A stretch of 50,146 nucleotides of DNA from assembly GCA_947624165.1 (NCBI GenBank), contig CANQJC010000014.1, forward strand, positions 1 through 50,146, in the 5' to 3' direction. Of this stretch, positions 9,226 to 19,783 are shown in pieces. A program made the translations under genes and the position numbers. The notes beneath the pieces are model-generated. The model ran no database searches. It was not told the DNA's origin and was given only the letters and a program-made list of their open reading frames with translations. Every line of letters begins with the position of its first letter. Position 1 is the stretch's first letter. The stretch is from an uncultured Clostridia bacterium. GTDB taxonomy: Bacteria; Bacillota; Clostridia; UBA1381.

Positions 9226-11334
9226 ATGGGTAGACAATATTCACTTGAAAATACAAGAAATATCGGCATCATGGCGCACATAGACGCCGGTAAAACAACA
9301 ACCACGGAAAGAATACTGTATTATACGGGTATCAACCATAAAATAGGCGAAACCCACGACGGAGCCGCCACCATGGACTGGATGGCGCAGGAGCAGGAGC
9401 GCGGAATCACCATTACTTCCGCAGCCACGACGTGTTTCTGGGCTCCAAAGGAAGGTCCCTATGCCGGAATAAAGAACAGAATAAATATTATCGATACCCC
9501 GGGACACGTTGACTTTACCGTTGAGGTTCAGCGTTCCCTTAGAGTTCTTGACGGTTCCGTAACCGTTATGTGCGCTAAGGGCGGCGTGGAGCCGCAGTCT
9601 GAAACCGTTTGGAGACAGGCTGACGATTACAGCGTTCCGCGTATGATTTTCGTTAATAAGATGGACATTATGGGCGCGGATTTCTATAATGTCGTAAACA
9701 TGGTTCACGAAAGACTTAACGCAAACGGCGTTCCCATTCAGCTCCCGATAGGTGCCGAAGACACGTTCACGGGTATCATCGACCTGATGAACATGGACGC
9801 CGAAATATATGACGACGAGCTTGGTTCGAAGTTCCATAAGGAAGAGATTCCCGAAGATATGAAGGAAAAAGCCGAGGAATACCGTCAGCAGATGGTCGAA
9901 GCAATATGCGAGACCGACGAAGAACTTCTCGAAAAATTCCTTGCGGACGAGGAAATCTCCGTAAACGAGCTTAAGGCGGCTTTGAGAAAAGCGACGATCA
10001 ATAACGAAATAGTTCCGATGCTTTGCGGAACGGCTTACAGAAACAAGGGCGTTCAGATGCTTCTCGACGCCGTAATCGAATATATGCCGTCTCCGCTGGA
10101 CGTTCCGGCTATCAAGGGCGTTAACCCCGACACGGACGAAGAGGACGAAAGACCTTCGTCGGACGACGCTCCTTTCGCGGCTCTGGCGTTTAAAATCGCG
10201 ACAGACCCGTTCGTGGGTAAAATATGCTTCTTCAGAGTTTATTCGGGTACGCTCGAAAAAGGCTCCCACGTTCTTAACTCGTGCAAGGGCAAGAGAGAAA
10301 GAATGGGAAGAATACTTCAGATGCACGCGAATCACAGAGAGGACCTCGACATAGTTTACTCGGGCGATATCGCGGCGGCTGTCGGACTTCAGAATACGAC
10401 GACGGGCGAAACGCTCTGCGACGAAAAACACCCGATCATTCTCGAATCCATGGACTTCCCCGACCCCGTTATCCGCGTTGCCATCGAGCCTAAGACAAAG
10501 GCAGGTCAGGAAAAAATGGGTATCGCTCTCGCCAAGCTTGCAGAGGAAGACCCGACGTTCAAGACCTACACCGACGACGAAACGGGACAGACGATCATCG
10601 CCGGCATGGGTGAGCTTCATCTTGAGATCATCGTCGACAGACTTCTGCGTGAATTCAAGGTGGAAGCAAATGTCGGAGAACCTCAGGTTTCTTACAGAGA
10701 GGCTATCAGAAAAGAAGTCAATATCGAGCATAAATACGCCCGTCAGTCGGGCGGTAAGGGTCAGTACGGACACGTACTCCTGAAGCTTGAACCTCTGGAG
10801 GAGGGCGGCGGCTACGAATTTGTTAACGCAATCGTCGGCGGTGCCATTCCGAAGGAATATATACCTGCCGTTGACGCGGGTATCCAGGGCGCGATGCAGT
10901 CCGGCGTACTCGCGGGCTACAACGTCGTTGACGTAAAGGCGACGCTTTACGACGGTTCTTATCACGAGGTCGACTCTTCGGAAATGGCGTTCAAGATCGC
11001 CGCTTCAATGGCGTTCAAGGAGGGTATGAAGAAGGCCGATCCCGTAATCAAGGAGCCTATCATGCTCGTAAACGTAATCGTTCCCGACGACTATCTCGGC
11101 TTCGTAATCGGCGACCTTTCGTCGAGAAGAGGTATGGTTAAGCAGCAGGAATCACGTTCGGGCGGCGTTACGCAGGTAACGGCTGACGTGCCGCTGGCTG
11201 AAATGTTCGGCTACGCGACGGTGCTCCGTTCGGGTACGCAGGGACGCGGTCAGTACACCATGGAACCCTCGCATTACAGTGAAGTTCCGAAAAATGTTCA
11301 GGAAAAAATCATGAACGAGCGTTCAAAGAACTAA
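9226..11334 (+). CDS. fusA: Elongation factor G
   Basis: At 702 residues this is the normal length for the translational GTPase that drives tRNA-mRNA translocation and, with RRF, ribosome recycling. The P-loop AHIDAGKT is at residues 17-24. The switch-I segment [12 protein letters not shown], the G3 motif DTPGH near 90 and the G4 motif NKMD near 143 follow. Domain IV and the conserved C-terminal segment [15 protein letters not shown] are complete. A GGAAAGGAGGAC site precedes the ATG. It lies 182 bp after rpsG, across the candidate RNA element, and just before tuf, the usual str order. It looks like the housekeeping EF-G, not a tetracycline-resistance-type paralogue. Confidence 0.97.
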   Translation: MGRQYSLENTRNIGIMAHIDAGKTTTTERILYYTGINHKIGETHDGAATMDWMAQEQERGITITSAATTCFWAPKEGPYAGIKNRINIIDTPGHVDFTVEVQRSLRVLDGSVTVMCAKGGVEPQSETVWRQADDYSVPRMIFVNKMDIMGADFYNVVNMVHERLNANGVPIQLPIGAEDTFTGIIDLMNMDAEIYDDELGSKFHKEEIPEDMKEKAEEYRQQMVEAICETDEELLEKFLADEEISVNELKAALRKATINNEIVPMLCGTAYRNKGVQMLLDAVIEYMPSPLDVPAIKGVNPDTDEEDERPSSDDAPFAALAFKIATDPFVGKICFFRVYSGTLEKGSHVLNSCKGKRERMGRILQMHANHREDLDIVYSGDIAAAVGLQNTTTGETLCDEKHPIILESMDFPDPVIRVAIEPKTKAGQEKMGIALAKLAEEDPTFKTYTDDETGQTIIAGMGELHLEIIVDRLLREFKVEANVGEPQVSYREAIRKEVNIEHKYARQSGGKGQYGHVLLKLEPLEEGGGYEFVNAIVGGAIPKEYIPAVDAGIQGAMQSGVLAGYNVVDVKATLYDGSYHEVDSSEMAFKIAASMAFKEGMKKADPVIKEPIMLVNVIVPDDYLGFVIGDLSSRRGMVKQQESRSGGVTQVTADVPLAEMFGYATVLRSGTQGRGQYTMEPSHYSEVPKNVQEKIMNERSKN

Positions 11335-11343
11335 ATTTACGGA

Positions 11344-11380
11344 CTTTCGGGGGCGAAAATTTATTTTTCGCCGCCGAAGG
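11344..11380 (+). other. Stable hairpin after fusA without a T-run
   Basis: GGCGAAAA (11352-11359) pairs with TTTTCGCC (11365-11372). The flanks CTTTCGG (11344-11350) and CCGAAGG (11374-11380) extend the stem with a bulge. No T-tract follows, so it may protect or attenuate the mRNA before the separate tuf promoter. Confidence 0.45.
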
Positions 11381-11423
11381 ACTGTTTAAAACTGTAAACA
11401 ATTAAAAATATTTGAAAAAATAC

Positions 11424-11452
11424 TTGATTTTTTCATAAAAAAATTGTACAAT
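11424..11452 (+). promoter_or_regulatory. Promoter of tuf
   Basis: TTGATT (11424-11429) and TACAAT (11447-11452) are separated by 17 bp, about 45 bp before the tuf start codon. It gives EF-Tu expression independent of fusA. Confidence 0.7.
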
Positions 11453-11497
11453 ATCTTTATTAGTGTAACTATATTATTTATAAGGAGGAATTTTACA

Positions 11498-12700
11498 ATG
11501 GCTAAAGAGAAATTCGAAAGAAATAAACCGCACGTAAACATCGGTACCATTGGTCACGTTGACCACGGTAAAACAACTCTTACGGCGGCAATCACAAAGG
11601 TTCTGGCTATGAAGGGTCAGGCTAAGTTCGAAGCTTACGACATGATCGATAAGGCTCCGGAGGAAAGAGAAAGAGGTATTACGATTTCTACGGCTCACGT
11701 TGAGTATGAGACAGACAAGCGTCACTATGCTCACGTTGACTGTCCGGGACATGCCGACTACGTTAAGAACATGATCACGGGTGCGGCTCAGATGGACGGT
11801 GCTATCCTCGTTGTATCGGCTGCCGACGGTCCTATGCCCCAGACAAGAGAGCATATCCTTCTTTCGCGTCAGGTTGGCGTTCCCTATATCGTAGTATTCA
11901 TGAACAAGAGAGACCAGGTTGACGACGACGAGCTTCTTGAGCTTGTTGAAATGGAGATCAGAGACCTTCTTTCAGAGTATGAATTCCCCGGCGACGACAC
12001 TCCGATCATTTCGGGTTCAGCTCTTCAGGTTCTCGAGTCAAGCTCGACAGATCCCGACGCGCCCGAGTATAAGTGCATTTGGGAGCTTATGGACGCTGTT
12101 GACAGCTATATCCCGACTCCCGAAAGAAAGTCGGATCTTCCGTTCCTTATGCCTATCGAGGATATCTTCTCGATCACGGGCCGCGGTACGGTTGCTACGG
12201 GTAGAGTTGAAAGAGGTCGCTTGAACCTTAACGACGAAGTTGAGATCGTTGGTCTTACCGACGAAAAGAGAAAGGTTGTCGTTACCGGTATCGAGATGTT
12301 CAGAAAGCTTCTTGATTACGCTGAAGCAGGCGATAACATCGGCGCGCTTCTCCGTGGTGTTCAGAGAAACGAAATCGAAAGAGGACAGGTTCTTTCCAAG
12401 CCGGGTTCAATTCACCCGCATACAAAGTTCACGGGCGAGGTTTATGTCCTGACAAAGGACGAGGGCGGCCGTCACACACCGTTCTTCAACAATTACAGAC
12501 CTCAGTTCTATTTCAGAACGACCGACGTTACCGGCGTTATTAACCTGCCGGAAGGCACAGAGATGTGTATGCCCGGCGATAACGTAAAGATGAACGTTGA
12601 GCTTATCACACCGATAGCTATTGAAAAGGGTCTGCGTTTCGCTATCCGCGAAGGCGGCAGAACGGTTGGTTCGGGCGTTGTTTCCGATATAGCCGAATAA
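11498..12700 (+). CDS. tuf: Elongation factor Tu
   Basis: This 400-residue protein delivers aminoacyl-tRNA to the ribosome as a GTP complex. The P-loop GHVDHGKT is at residues 19-26. The effector segment [13 protein letters not shown] near 81 and NKRD near 136 follow, then the two beta-barrel domains ending with [13 protein letters not shown]. The frame is open further upstream, but the ATG at 11498 follows AAGGAGG (11482-11488) and gives the standard N-terminus [14 protein letters not shown]. The gene has its own promoter and is closed by a strong terminator shared with convergent coaBC. No kirromycin-type change was looked for in detail. Confidence 0.97.
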   Translation: MAKEKFERNKPHVNIGTIGHVDHGKTTLTAAITKVLAMKGQAKFEAYDMIDKAPEERERGITISTAHVEYETDKRHYAHVDCPGHADYVKNMITGAAQMDGAILVVSAADGPMPQTREHILLSRQVGVPYIVVFMNKRDQVDDDELLELVEMEIRDLLSEYEFPGDDTPIISGSALQVLESSSTDPDAPEYKCIWELMDAVDSYIPTPERKSDLPFLMPIEDIFSITGRGTVATGRVERGRLNLNDEVEIVGLTDEKRKVVVTGIEMFRKLLDYAEAGDNIGALLRGVQRNEIERGQVLSKPGSIHPHTKFTGEVYVLTKDEGGRHTPFFNNYRPQFYFRTTDVTGVINLPEGTEMCMPGDNVKMNVELITPIAIEKGLRFAIREGGRTVGSGVVSDIAE

Positions 12701-12712
12701 TTTAACGCATTT

Positions 12713-12746
12713 AAAAAGAAGATGTCATATGACATCTTCTTTTTTT
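12713..12746. terminator. Bidirectional terminator between tuf and coaBC
   Basis: A perfect palindrome centred on CATATG has a 16-bp stem with A-run and T-run flanks, so it can end both the plus-strand tuf and the minus-strand coaBC transcripts. The coaBC stop codon lies at its edge. Confidence 0.9.
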
Positions 12747-13932
12747 ACTTCTTAAGAATAAAATCAAAAATCTTTTCCGCGACCTCGTCCTTGCTCATTT
12801 TCTCAAGCTGTACCGCGTTGTCGGCGGTAATAAGCGTTACGACGTTCGTGTCGCAGCCGAACCCCGCGCCGTCGTCGCGCAGACTGTTGGCGACGATCAT
12901 GTCGGCGTTCTTTTTTTCGAGCTTCGCGCGCGAATTTTCAATCAGATTTTCCGTTTCCATCGAAAAACCGCATATAAACTGACCGTTTTTCTTCCTTTTT
13001 CCAAGCTCCGCAAGTATGTCCTTTGTTCGTGTCAGCTTTATCTGCGCCGCATCGCCGGTCTTTTTTATTTTTTCCGTACTTACATTTTCGGGACGATAGT
13101 CCGCCACCGCCGCCGCCTTTATTATTATATTCTTATCGTCGGACAACGACGTTACGGTATCGTACATTTCCTCCGCGCTTCTTACGCGTATCGTGTTTAC
13201 CAAGAGCGGCGGCTCGGCGGTATACAGACCCGCGACAAGCGTTACCTCCGCTCCGCGCCGCATGGCGTTCCTTGCCAGTGAGAAGCCCATTTTGCCGCTT
13301 GAACGATTCGTAATAAAACGGACGGGGTCTATGTCTTCCGCGGTCGCTCCCGCCGTAATAAGCACCTTTTTGCCCGCCATATCCTTTTTGAAAGCAATCT
13401 CTTTTATAATGTATTCGAGAAGGATCTCCTCGTCGGGCATACGACCGTCACCCACGTCTCCGTTGGCAAGCATTCCGTGCGCCGGCTCGATTATCTCATA
13501 GCCGTATCCCTTCAATTTTTCCATATTGTCCCGAACGATCGGATTGTGATACATATTATGATTCATCGCGGGAGATATTATTTTTTTGCAGGGACAAGCC
13601 ATTACCGTAGTGGTAAGCATATCGTCCGCAATACCGCATGCGATCTTACCTATAACGTCCGCGCTTGCCGGAGCGATCATAACCGCGTCGGCAGCTTTCG
13701 CGAGCGCGACGTGTTCGACGCTGTATTCGAAGTTTCTGTCAAACGTATCTACAAGACATTTGTTGCCGGTAAGCGATTCAAAGGTTATGGGATTTATGAA
13801 ATTCAGCGCGTTTTTTGTCATGATAACGTGCACGTCACAATGAAGTTTTTTCAGCATTCGCGCAAGATTCGCGCTTTTGTACGCCGCGATACTCCCCGTC
13901 ACACCGAGTACGACCGTTTTTCCAGTAAGCAT
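12745..13932 (-). CDS. coaBC: Bifunctional phosphopantothenoylcysteine decarboxylase / phosphopantothenate-cysteine ligase
   Basis: This 395-residue fusion carries two successive steps of coenzyme A synthesis. Residues 1-180 are the flavin-binding CoaC decarboxylase. It has GVTGSIAAYKS, the active-site His in VEHVALAK, the PASADVIGKIACGIADD segment and PAMNHNM. From residue 187 the CoaB ligase begins with KVLITAGATAEDIDPVRFITNRSSG, then KAAAVADYRP and the substrate-closing KIKK loop. The final conserved Asn is in ADMIVANSL. The ATG at 13932 follows AAAGGA. It is monocistronic, convergent with tuf and divergent from spmA. Confidence 0.96.
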   Translation of the reverse strand: MLTGKTVVLGVTGSIAAYKSANLARMLKKLHCDVHVIMTKNALNFINPITFESLTGNKCLVDTFDRNFEYSVEHVALAKAADAVMIAPASADVIGKIACGIADDMLTTTVMACPCKKIISPAMNHNMYHNPIVRDNMEKLKGYGYEIIEPAHGMLANGDVGDGRMPDEEILLEYIIKEIAFKKDMAGKKVLITAGATAEDIDPVRFITNRSSGKMGFSLARNAMRRGAEVTLVAGLYTAEPPLLVNTIRVRSAEEMYDTVTSLSDDKNIIIKAAAVADYRPENVSTEKIKKTGDAAQIKLTRTKDILAELGKRKKNGQFICGFSMETENLIENSRAKLEKKNADMIVANSLRDDGAGFGCDTNVVTLITADNAVQLEKMSKDEVAEKIFDFILKK

Positions 13933-14050
13933 AAAAACATTCCTTTCATCGTTTGTTATTTATATTCTACCATACTTTTCCCCGTTTTGGAACAGAAAAT
14001 TTTCATATATCGTTCAATGCGGGAATAAAAGTTTATGGGGGTGTGATTTG

Positions 14051-14644
14051 ATGAATTACATATGGTGCGCAATGATAGCCGTTTCGATAATCGTATCGTT
14101 TTTTAACGGTACGGTGAACGAGACGCTTAACGCCGCGTTTGACGGCGCGAAGGAATCCGTTTTTACCGTTTTGTCGTTCGCGGGAATCATGTGTTTCTGG
14201 ACGGGAATAATGAAAATCGCCGAAAAATCGGGCGTGTCGCGAAAAGCCGAAAGGCTTTTGGGGCCGTTTGTTTCGTTTCTTTTTCCCGGCGCGGGCGGTA
14301 AGGCTAAGAAATATATATCCATGAACATGAGCGCGAATCTGCTCGGAATGGGAAACGCGGCGACGCCGATGGGAATAAAGGCGATGGAATGTCTTGACGC
14401 GGAGAATCCGATCCCCGCCCGCGCTTCGGACAATATGTGTATGCTCGTCATATTAAACACGACGAGCATACAGCTTATTCCTACGACAATAATCGCGCTG
14501 CGCGCGGCGTGTTCGTCCTCCGAACCCTTTTCCGTAATGCTTCCGATATGGATATCGTCGTTTACCGCGTTTTTTACGGCTGTTTTTTTCGCAAAGCTAT
14601 GGTTCGGAAGAAAAAATTTCCGTTTCGGGAGGGATAAGCTGTGA
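14051..14644 (+). CDS. spmA: Spore maturation protein A
   Basis: This 197-residue polytopic membrane protein belongs to the nucleoside-recognition/gate domain family. SpmA and SpmB are needed for normal dehydration of the spore core in Bacillus and Clostridium. It begins MNYIWCAMIAVSIIVSFFNGT and contains FPGAGGKAKKYISMNMSAN, GMGNAATPMGIKAM and the ILNTTSIQLIPTT segment typical of SpmA. Hydrophobic stretches lie near residues 5-20, 40-55, 130-150 and 165-185. The frame extends upstream, but the ATG at 14051 follows a GGGGGTG ribosome site and gives the family N-terminus. It overlaps spmB by 4 nt. The pair is direct evidence for sporulation. Confidence 0.93.
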   Translation: MNYIWCAMIAVSIIVSFFNGTVNETLNAAFDGAKESVFTVLSFAGIMCFWTGIMKIAEKSGVSRKAERLLGPFVSFLFPGAGGKAKKYISMNMSANLLGMGNAATPMGIKAMECLDAENPIPARASDNMCMLVILNTTSIQLIPTTIIALRAACSSSEPFSVMLPIWISSFTAFFTAVFFAKLWFGRKNFRFGRDKL

Positions 14645-15144
14645 AATATGTTATCCCCTGTCTTATTATCTTTATTATTTTGGCAGCGTTAAAATCAAAA
14701 GTATCGGTCTATAATACGTTTATCAGCGGCGCGAGGGACGGAATGAAAATCACGGCGGACATCTTCCCCCCGCTCGTCGCCGTGCTTACGGCGGTATATA
14801 TGCTGCGCGCGTCCGGCACGCTCGATTTAATAACATCGTTTTTATCTCCGCTGACAAAGCTCATACCGCCGGAGGTAATGCCGCTCGCTATCATTCGTCC
14901 GCTCTCAGGCTCCGGCGCGATAGGAGTTCTCACGGATATACTTAATTCCTACGGCGCGGACAGCGAAATCGGAAGGATCGCGTCTGTAATAACCGGCTCG
15001 ACCGAAACGACCTTCTATTGTCTGTGCGTGTATTTTGCAAAAACCCGCGCGAAAAACAATCTCCGCGCCGTACCCTTCGCCGCCGTCGGAGATATCGTCG
15101 GGATCGCGACGGCGGCGGCAATAATACGGTTTGCAAATTTTTAA
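14641..15144 (+). CDS. spmB: Spore maturation protein B
   Basis: The 167-residue partner of SpmA has the same gate-domain family. It begins at a GTG overlapping the spmA stop (GTGA), so translation is probably coupled. Family features include SGARDGMKITADIFPPLVAVLTAVYMLRASG, PLAIIRPLSGSGAIGVLTD and the conserved GSTETTFYCLCVYF motif. About five hydrophobic segments place it in the membrane. Known: spm mutants make spores with poor core dehydration and lower heat resistance. No terminator is obvious before the next promoter 20 bp downstream. Confidence 0.93.
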   Translation: MKYVIPCLIIFIILAALKSKVSVYNTFISGARDGMKITADIFPPLVAVLTAVYMLRASGTLDLITSFLSPLTKLIPPEVMPLAIIRPLSGSGAIGVLTDILNSYGADSEIGRIASVITGSTETTFYCLCVYFAKTRAKNNLRAVPFAAVGDIVGIATAAAIIRFANF

Positions 15145-15162
15145 CTATTTTTTATTATTTAC

Positions 15163-15191
15163 TTGAAAAAGACACAAAATTTTTATATAAT
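15163..15191 (+). promoter_or_regulatory. Promoter of the pgk-tpiA-gpmI operon
   Basis: TTGAAA (15163-15168) and TATAAT (15186-15191) are 17 bp apart, about 50 bp before pgk. There is no CggR gene or obvious operator palindrome between it and the start codon. Confidence 0.8.
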
Positions 15192-15242
15192 ATATTTTAG
15201 AAAAATTCGGGCATTTGTCCGCACAAAAAGGAGAAATGAACT

Positions 15243-16427
15243 ATGTACAACAAAATGACAGTCGAGGACGTAAACGTAAAAGGAAAGAAAGTTCTTGTCC
15301 GCTGCGATTTTAACGTTCCTCTGGACGCGGACGGCAATATTACGGACGAAAACCGTATTGTCGGCGCGCTTCCCACTATCAAATATCTTATGGATAACGG
15401 CGCGAAGGTTATCCTTTGCTCGCATATGGGCAAGCCCAAGGGCGAGCCTGTTCCGTCGATGTCTCTCGCACCCGTTGCGAAAAGCCTTTCGGAAAAGCTC
15501 GGCAAAGAAGTAGTTTTTGCGGCTGACGACAACGTTGTCGGAGACAACGCGAAGGCTGCCGTTGCGGCAATGAAGGACGGCGACGTTGTTCTTCTCGAAA
15601 ACACACGTTACAGAAAGGAAGAAACAAAGAACGAGGAAGCGTTCTCTAAGGAGCTTGCTTCGCTCGCTGATTTGTTCGTAAACGACGCGTTCGGAACGGC
15701 GCACAGAGCGCACTGTTCGAATGTCGGCGTATCGGCTATATTAAAGCCTGCCGTTGCGGGTTATCTTATTGAAAAGGAAATCAATTTCTTAGGCAACGCC
15801 GTTAACAATCCCGTAAGACCTCTTGTTGCAATTTTGGGCGGCAGCAAGGTTTCGTCAAAGATATCCGTTATCGAGAACCTTTTGAAGAAGGTCGACAAGC
15901 TCATTATCGGCGGCGGTATGGCGTACACGTTCTTCGCCGCGCAGGGTAAGACTGTTGGCACGTCGCTGCTCGAAGAAGATTATATAGACTACGCGAAAAA
16001 GATGCTCGACGAAGCGGGAGACAAGATCATTCTGCCGATTGACACGGTCATCACCGAAAAGTTTGACAACGACGCTCCCTCAAAGGTAGTCGAGGGCAAT
16101 ATCCCCGACGGCTGGATGGGACTTGACATCGGACCGAAGTCGGTCGAGCTGTTCAAGAAGGAGCTTGCAGACGCTAAGACGGTCGTATGGAACGGTCCTA
16201 TGGGCGTGTTCGAGATGCCGAATTTCGCGAAGGGTACGAACGAGATTGCCGCGCTTCTCGCTGAACTCGACGCTACAACTATCATCGGCGGCGGCGACAG
16301 CGTCGCGGCTGTAAACCAGGCGGGCTTGGGCGATAAGATGAGCCACATCTCCACCGGCGGCGGCGCAAGTATGGAATTCCTCGAGGGTAAGGAACTGCCC
16401 GGTATCGCGGCACTGACGGATAAGTAA
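15243..16427 (+). CDS. pgk: Phosphoglycerate kinase
   Basis: This 394-residue monomer transfers phosphate from 1,3-bisphosphoglycerate to ADP in lower glycolysis. The N-terminal substrate domain shows CDFNVPLD near residue 21, the HMGKP loop and [11 protein letters not shown]. The C-terminal nucleotide domain shows [26 protein letters not shown] and the closing [18 protein letters not shown] motif. The length is standard and it is not fused to triosephosphate isomerase. AAAAGGAGA precedes the ATG. First gene of a three-gene operon; tpiA follows after 24 bp. Confidence 0.97.
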   Translation: MYNKMTVEDVNVKGKKVLVRCDFNVPLDADGNITDENRIVGALPTIKYLMDNGAKVILCSHMGKPKGEPVPSMSLAPVAKSLSEKLGKEVVFAADDNVVGDNAKAAVAAMKDGDVVLLENTRYRKEETKNEEAFSKELASLADLFVNDAFGTAHRAHCSNVGVSAILKPAVAGYLIEKEINFLGNAVNNPVRPLVAILGGSKVSSKISVIENLLKKVDKLIIGGGMAYTFFAAQGKTVGTSLLEEDYIDYAKKMLDEAGDKIILPIDTVITEKFDNDAPSKVVEGNIPDGWMGLDIGPKSVELFKKELADAKTVVWNGPMGVFEMPNFAKGTNEIAALLAELDATTIIGGGDSVAAVNQAGLGDKMSHISTGGGASMEFLEGKELPGIAALTDK

Positions 16428-16451
16428 TTTTAAGTAAAAGGAGATCAAACA

Positions 16452-17204
16452 ATGGGAAAATATATAATTGCGGGAAACTGGAAAATGAACAAGCTTCCGT
16501 CGGAGACATACGATTTCGTTAAAGAGGTCGTTGAAGCGACAAAGGGCGCGACTTGCGAGGTGGTATGCTGCACGCCGTATGTGTGTCTTGCTCCGGCAAT
16601 CGAAGCGGCAAAGGGCACGCACGTGAAAATCGGCGCGGAAAACCTCCACTACGAGGACAAGGGAGCGTTCACGGGCGAGATATCGGCCGATATGCTCGTC
16701 GACATGGGCGTACAGTACGTTATAATGGGACACAGCGAAAGACGCGAGTACAATAACGAAACAGACGAAACTGTTAATTTAAAGGCTAAAAAGGCTTTCG
16801 AAAAGGGTCTTATTCCCATCGTTTGCTGCGGTGAAAGTCTGGAGCAGCGCGAAGCGGGAATTACAATGGATTGGATCGCGATTCAAATCAAAAAGGCGTT
16901 CGCGGGCATAAGCGCGGACGATGCTAAGAAGGTAGTTATCGCATACGAGCCTATCTGGGCTATCGGTACGGGCAAGACTGCGACCGACGAGCAGGCTGAG
17001 GAGGTTTGCGGCGCGATAAGAAAGCTTTTGGCCGACCTTTACGACGACGCTACGGCAAAGACGATAACAATTCAGTACGGCGGCTCGATGAACGCGAAGA
17101 ACGCGGCGGGACTTCTCTCAAAGCCCAACATCGACGGCGGCTTAATAGGCGGCGCGTCGCTCAAAGCTCCCGATTTCGCGGTTATCACAGGCGCGGCGAA
17201 ATAA
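16452..17204 (+). CDS. tpiA: Triosephosphate isomerase
   Basis: This 250-residue TIM barrel interconverts dihydroxyacetone phosphate and glyceraldehyde 3-phosphate. The catalytic Lys is in GNWKMN (residues 8-13), the catalytic His in IMGHSERR near 95, and the catalytic Glu in AYEPIWAIGTGKTA near 165. The phosphate-binding loop YGGSMNAKN and the terminal GGLIGGASL segment are intact. AAAAGGAGA lies just before the ATG. It is the central gene of the operon, with gpmI 12 bp downstream. Confidence 0.97.
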   Translation: MGKYIIAGNWKMNKLPSETYDFVKEVVEATKGATCEVVCCTPYVCLAPAIEAAKGTHVKIGAENLHYEDKGAFTGEISADMLVDMGVQYVIMGHSERREYNNETDETVNLKAKKAFEKGLIPIVCCGESLEQREAGITMDWIAIQIKKAFAGISADDAKKVVIAYEPIWAIGTGKTATDEQAEEVCGAIRKLLADLYDDATAKTITIQYGGSMNAKNAAGLLSKPNIDGGLIGGASLKAPDFAVITGAAK

Positions 17205-17216
17205 GGGAGGACAAAA

Positions 17217-18767
17217 ATGGCAAAATCACCTATCGCTTTAATTATCATGGACGGATTCGGCATAAACCCCGTGGTTGAGGGGAACGCCATAAAGGCGGCT
17301 AAAACGCCGAATTTGGACAAATTTTTGAAAAACTATCCGCATACTCAGCTCTACGCGAGCGGCATGGCTGTCGGTCTTCCCGACGGTCAAATGGGCAACA
17401 GCGAGGTGGGTCACACCAATATCGGCGCGGGACGCGTTGTGTACCAGGAGCTTACGCGCATAACAAAGTCGATTTCCGACGGAGATTTCTTTGAAAACGA
17501 TACTCTTCGCGAAGCGGTCGCAAACTGCAAGGCACACGACAGTGCGATCCATTTTATAGGACTTCTTTCCGACGGCGGCGTTCACAGTCATATCGGTCAT
17601 CTTTACGGACTTCTTGAAATGGCTAAAAAGGCGGGTCTTGAAAAGGTTTACGTTCACTGTATTATGGACGGCAGAGACGTTTCGCCTACCTCGGGCGTTG
17701 AATATATAGCGCAGCTTAAAGAAAAAATGGTCGAAATAGGCGTGGGTAAAATTGCGACCGTTTCGGGTCGTTACTACGCGATGGACAGAGACACGAACTG
17801 GAACAGAGTGGAAAAGGCGTACGATGCGATAGTGCGCGGTCAGGGCGTTGAAACGGACGACGTTATCGCGATGATGCACAAGTCCTACGAGACGAAGGAC
17901 GAAAACGGCGCGCTTATCACGGACGAGTTTATAATTCCGTCCGTCGTAACGGAAAACGGCAAACCGACGGGTATGATCCAAGAAAACGACTCGGTCGTAT
18001 GCTTCAACTTCCGTCCCGACAGAGCGCGCGAGATTACGAGAACTCTCGTCGACCCCGATTTCAACGGATTCGAGCGCAAATTTATGAAGCTCTACTACGT
18101 CTGCATGACGCAGTATGACGCGTCAATGCCGAACGTTCACGTTGCGTTCAAACCGCAGAAGCTCACGAACACCTTCGGCGAGTACATCGCGAGCAAGGGC
18201 TTGAAGCAGCTCCGCATAGCGGAAACGGAGAAATACGCGCACGTTACCTTCTTCTTTAACGGCGGCGTAGAGGACGTTTATGAGGGCGAGGACAGAAAGC
18301 TTATACCCTCTCCTAAGGTAGCGACATACGATATGCAGCCTGAAATGAGCGCGTATCTCGTCACGGACGCGTGCGTTGATTTGATAAATCAGGACAAATA
18401 CGACTGCATTATACTTAACTTCGCGAACTGCGACATGGTGGGACACACCGGCGTTTACGAGGCTGCCGTTAAGGCCGTCGAGGTCGTTGACGAGTGCGTA
18501 GGACGCGTATGCGACGCAATTTTAAAGCGCGGCGGTAAGGTGCTCATCACCGCCGACCACGGCAACGCGGACTGCATGTTCGACCCCGAAACGAAGGACG
18601 TATTCACGGCACATACCACGAACCCCGTACCGCTGATCCTTCTCGGCGCGGGCGACGATTTAACGCTTAAAGAGGGCAAGCTCTGTGATTTAACGCCGAC
18701 CATGCTCGATTTGATGGGAATGGAAAAGCCTGTTGAAATGACGGGCGAGAGCCTGATTCAAAAATAA
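17217..18767 (+). CDS. gpmI: Cofactor-independent phosphoglycerate mutase (manganese-dependent)
   Basis: This 516-residue enzyme of the alkaline phosphatase superfamily converts 3- to 2-phosphoglycerate. The first metal ligands lie in [10 protein letters not shown]. The serine that is phosphorylated during catalysis lies in [15 protein letters not shown], near residue 62. The transferase domain has [13 protein letters not shown] and [12 protein letters not shown]. The second metal site has NCDMVGHTG and ITADHGNAD. Length and motif order are those of the bacterial enzyme. GGGAGG precedes the ATG. In spore formers the Mn dependence makes this enzyme pH-sensitive, stopping 3-PGA use in the forespore; that is family knowledge. 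Last gene of the glycolytic operon. Confidence 0.97.
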   Translation: MAKSPIALIIMDGFGINPVVEGNAIKAAKTPNLDKFLKNYPHTQLYASGMAVGLPDGQMGNSEVGHTNIGAGRVVYQELTRITKSISDGDFFENDTLREAVANCKAHDSAIHFIGLLSDGGVHSHIGHLYGLLEMAKKAGLEKVYVHCIMDGRDVSPTSGVEYIAQLKEKMVEIGVGKIATVSGRYYAMDRDTNWNRVEKAYDAIVRGQGVETDDVIAMMHKSYETKDENGALITDEFIIPSVVTENGKPTGMIQENDSVVCFNFRPDRAREITRTLVDPDFNGFERKFMKLYYVCMTQYDASMPNVHVAFKPQKLTNTFGEYIASKGLKQLRIAETEKYAHVTFFFNGGVEDVYEGEDRKLIPSPKVATYDMQPEMSAYLVTDACVDLINQDKYDCIILNFANCDMVGHTGVYEAAVKAVEVVDECVGRVCDAILKRGGKVLITADHGNADCMFDPETKDVFTAHTTNPVPLILLGAGDDLTLKEGKLCDLTPTMLDLMGMEKPVEMTGESLIQK

Positions 18768-18773
18768 AATTAT

Positions 18774-18808
18774 AAAAAAAGGAACGGAATTAAACCGTTC
18801 CTTTTTTT
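18774..18808. terminator. Bidirectional terminator after gpmI
   Basis: A-rich AAAGGAACGG (to 18787) pairs with CCGTTCCTTT (from 18795) across a 7-nt loop. T-runs lie on both strands, so it ends gpmI and the convergent helicase-loader gene, whose last codons overlap the stem. Confidence 0.9.
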
Positions 18809-19779
18809 AGCTTTTGTATTCTTATGTCTTCACCGTAAAATTTATACATCATAAAGTATTCATATAATCTTGAAGTAAATCTCATACTGTAAAGCTTTGT
18901 TAACTCGCTTATTTGAAGATTTGTATTTATAATTATTTTCTTTCCGTTCGCCATTCTTTCGTTTATCACATCAAATAAAAACGATATATTGTTTTTCCCC
19001 GGCGGTTCCGTTCCCAAATCGTCTATTATAAGCAAATCCGCGTTATAGATATTATTTATTGCGGAAAAATCGTTATTTCTTCCGAACTTATAATCCTCAT
19101 AAATCGAAAACAACCGAGCGGCGCGAAGGTAAATTACGGTTTTTCCGTTGTCCATAATATTTTTTGCAACGGCGCAGGAAAGAAACGTTTTTCCCAAACC
19201 AGTCGGTCCGTAAAAAATCATTCCTTTTTCTTCGCTGTCAAAATTTTCACAGAATCTTTTACAATTATCGTATATTTTCTTTATATTTTCGTAAGGAGAA
19301 ACGTCTCCGTCTTTATCTTCTTTTGAATAATAGTCAAACGAAAACGTTTCGAAATTTTGCGTTTTTATCATCTGTGACATATTTGACATATTATATGCTT
19401 CGTTGATAAGTTTCTGTTTAAAACATTGACATTTTTCACCGTTTTCTTTATAGCCGGTATCATTACATATTTTACACTCGTAATCGTATTTATCGTAATC
19501 CTCCGAAATACCGTTTTCTTTTATTATTTTATTTTTTTCCGCGTTTAATCTTTTAAGATTTTCACTGTAATCCTTATTAAATTCATCTTTCTTTTCGGGA
19601 TTTTTCAAAATGTTACCCGTATTTTGTAATCCGCGGCTGTAAATTTCCTTATCTATTTCTTCTATTCTCGGAAATTTATCGTATACTTCGTTTATACGAA
19701 TCTTTCTTTTTTCAGCGGCTTTTATACGCATAACCTCGTATTCGTCTATAATTTTATTCAATACAGTTTCGTCCGCCAT
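18790..19779 (-). CDS. DnaC/DnaI-like AAA+ helicase loader
   Basis: This 329-residue protein has a long charged N-terminus (1-95), a zinc-finger-like CKICNDTGYKENGEKCQCF segment near residues 100-118, and then an AAA+ ATPase. The ATPase has Walker A YGPTGLGKTF near 195, Walker B LLIIDDLGTE near 250, and the sensor segment NTNLQISEL. Known: this family loads the replicative helicase DnaB/DnaC at origins. Replication loader is more likely than an IstB transposition helper, because no transposase is nearby and the gene sits last in an operon with dnaA and dnaN. The start lies 4 nt after the hemZ stop. Its A+T-rich codon use matches the rest of this block. Confidence 0.85.
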   Translation of the reverse strand: MADETVLNKIIDEYEVMRIKAAEKRKIRINEVYDKFPRIEEIDKEIYSRGLQNTGNILKNPEKKDEFNKDYSENLKRLNAEKNKIIKENGISEDYDKYDYECKICNDTGYKENGEKCQCFKQKLINEAYNMSNMSQMIKTQNFETFSFDYYSKEDKDGDVSPYENIKKIYDNCKRFCENFDSEEKGMIFYGPTGLGKTFLSCAVAKNIMDNGKTVIYLRAARLFSIYEDYKFGRNNDFSAINNIYNADLLIIDDLGTEPPGKNNISFLFDVINERMANGKKIIINTNLQISELTKLYSMRFTSRLYEYFMMYKFYGEDIRIQKLKKGTV

Positions 19780-19783
19780 TTTT

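Noticed and set aside
9241-10965. A 574-codon minus-strand frame
   Set aside because: It is the antisense of fusA, which is a full, conserved EF-G. The frame has no family motif and arises from codon bias.
9226-11334. Ribosomal-protection tetracycline-resistance gene
   Set aside because: The sequence has standard EF-G motifs and length and lies in the str cluster.
11391-11406. Repeat TGTAAACAATT shared with 47178-47190
   Set aside because: An 11-base A/T-rich match at two distant places is expected by chance, and neither is part of a longer repeat.
16080-16733. A 217-codon minus-strand frame across pgk and tpiA
   Set aside because: It crosses two conserved genes on the other strand and has no ribosome site or domain.
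18790-19779. IstB-like transposition helper
   Set aside because: The ATPase resembles IstB, but there is no transposase or inverted repeat, and it is in the dnaA-dnaN run with a zinc-finger-like N-terminus.
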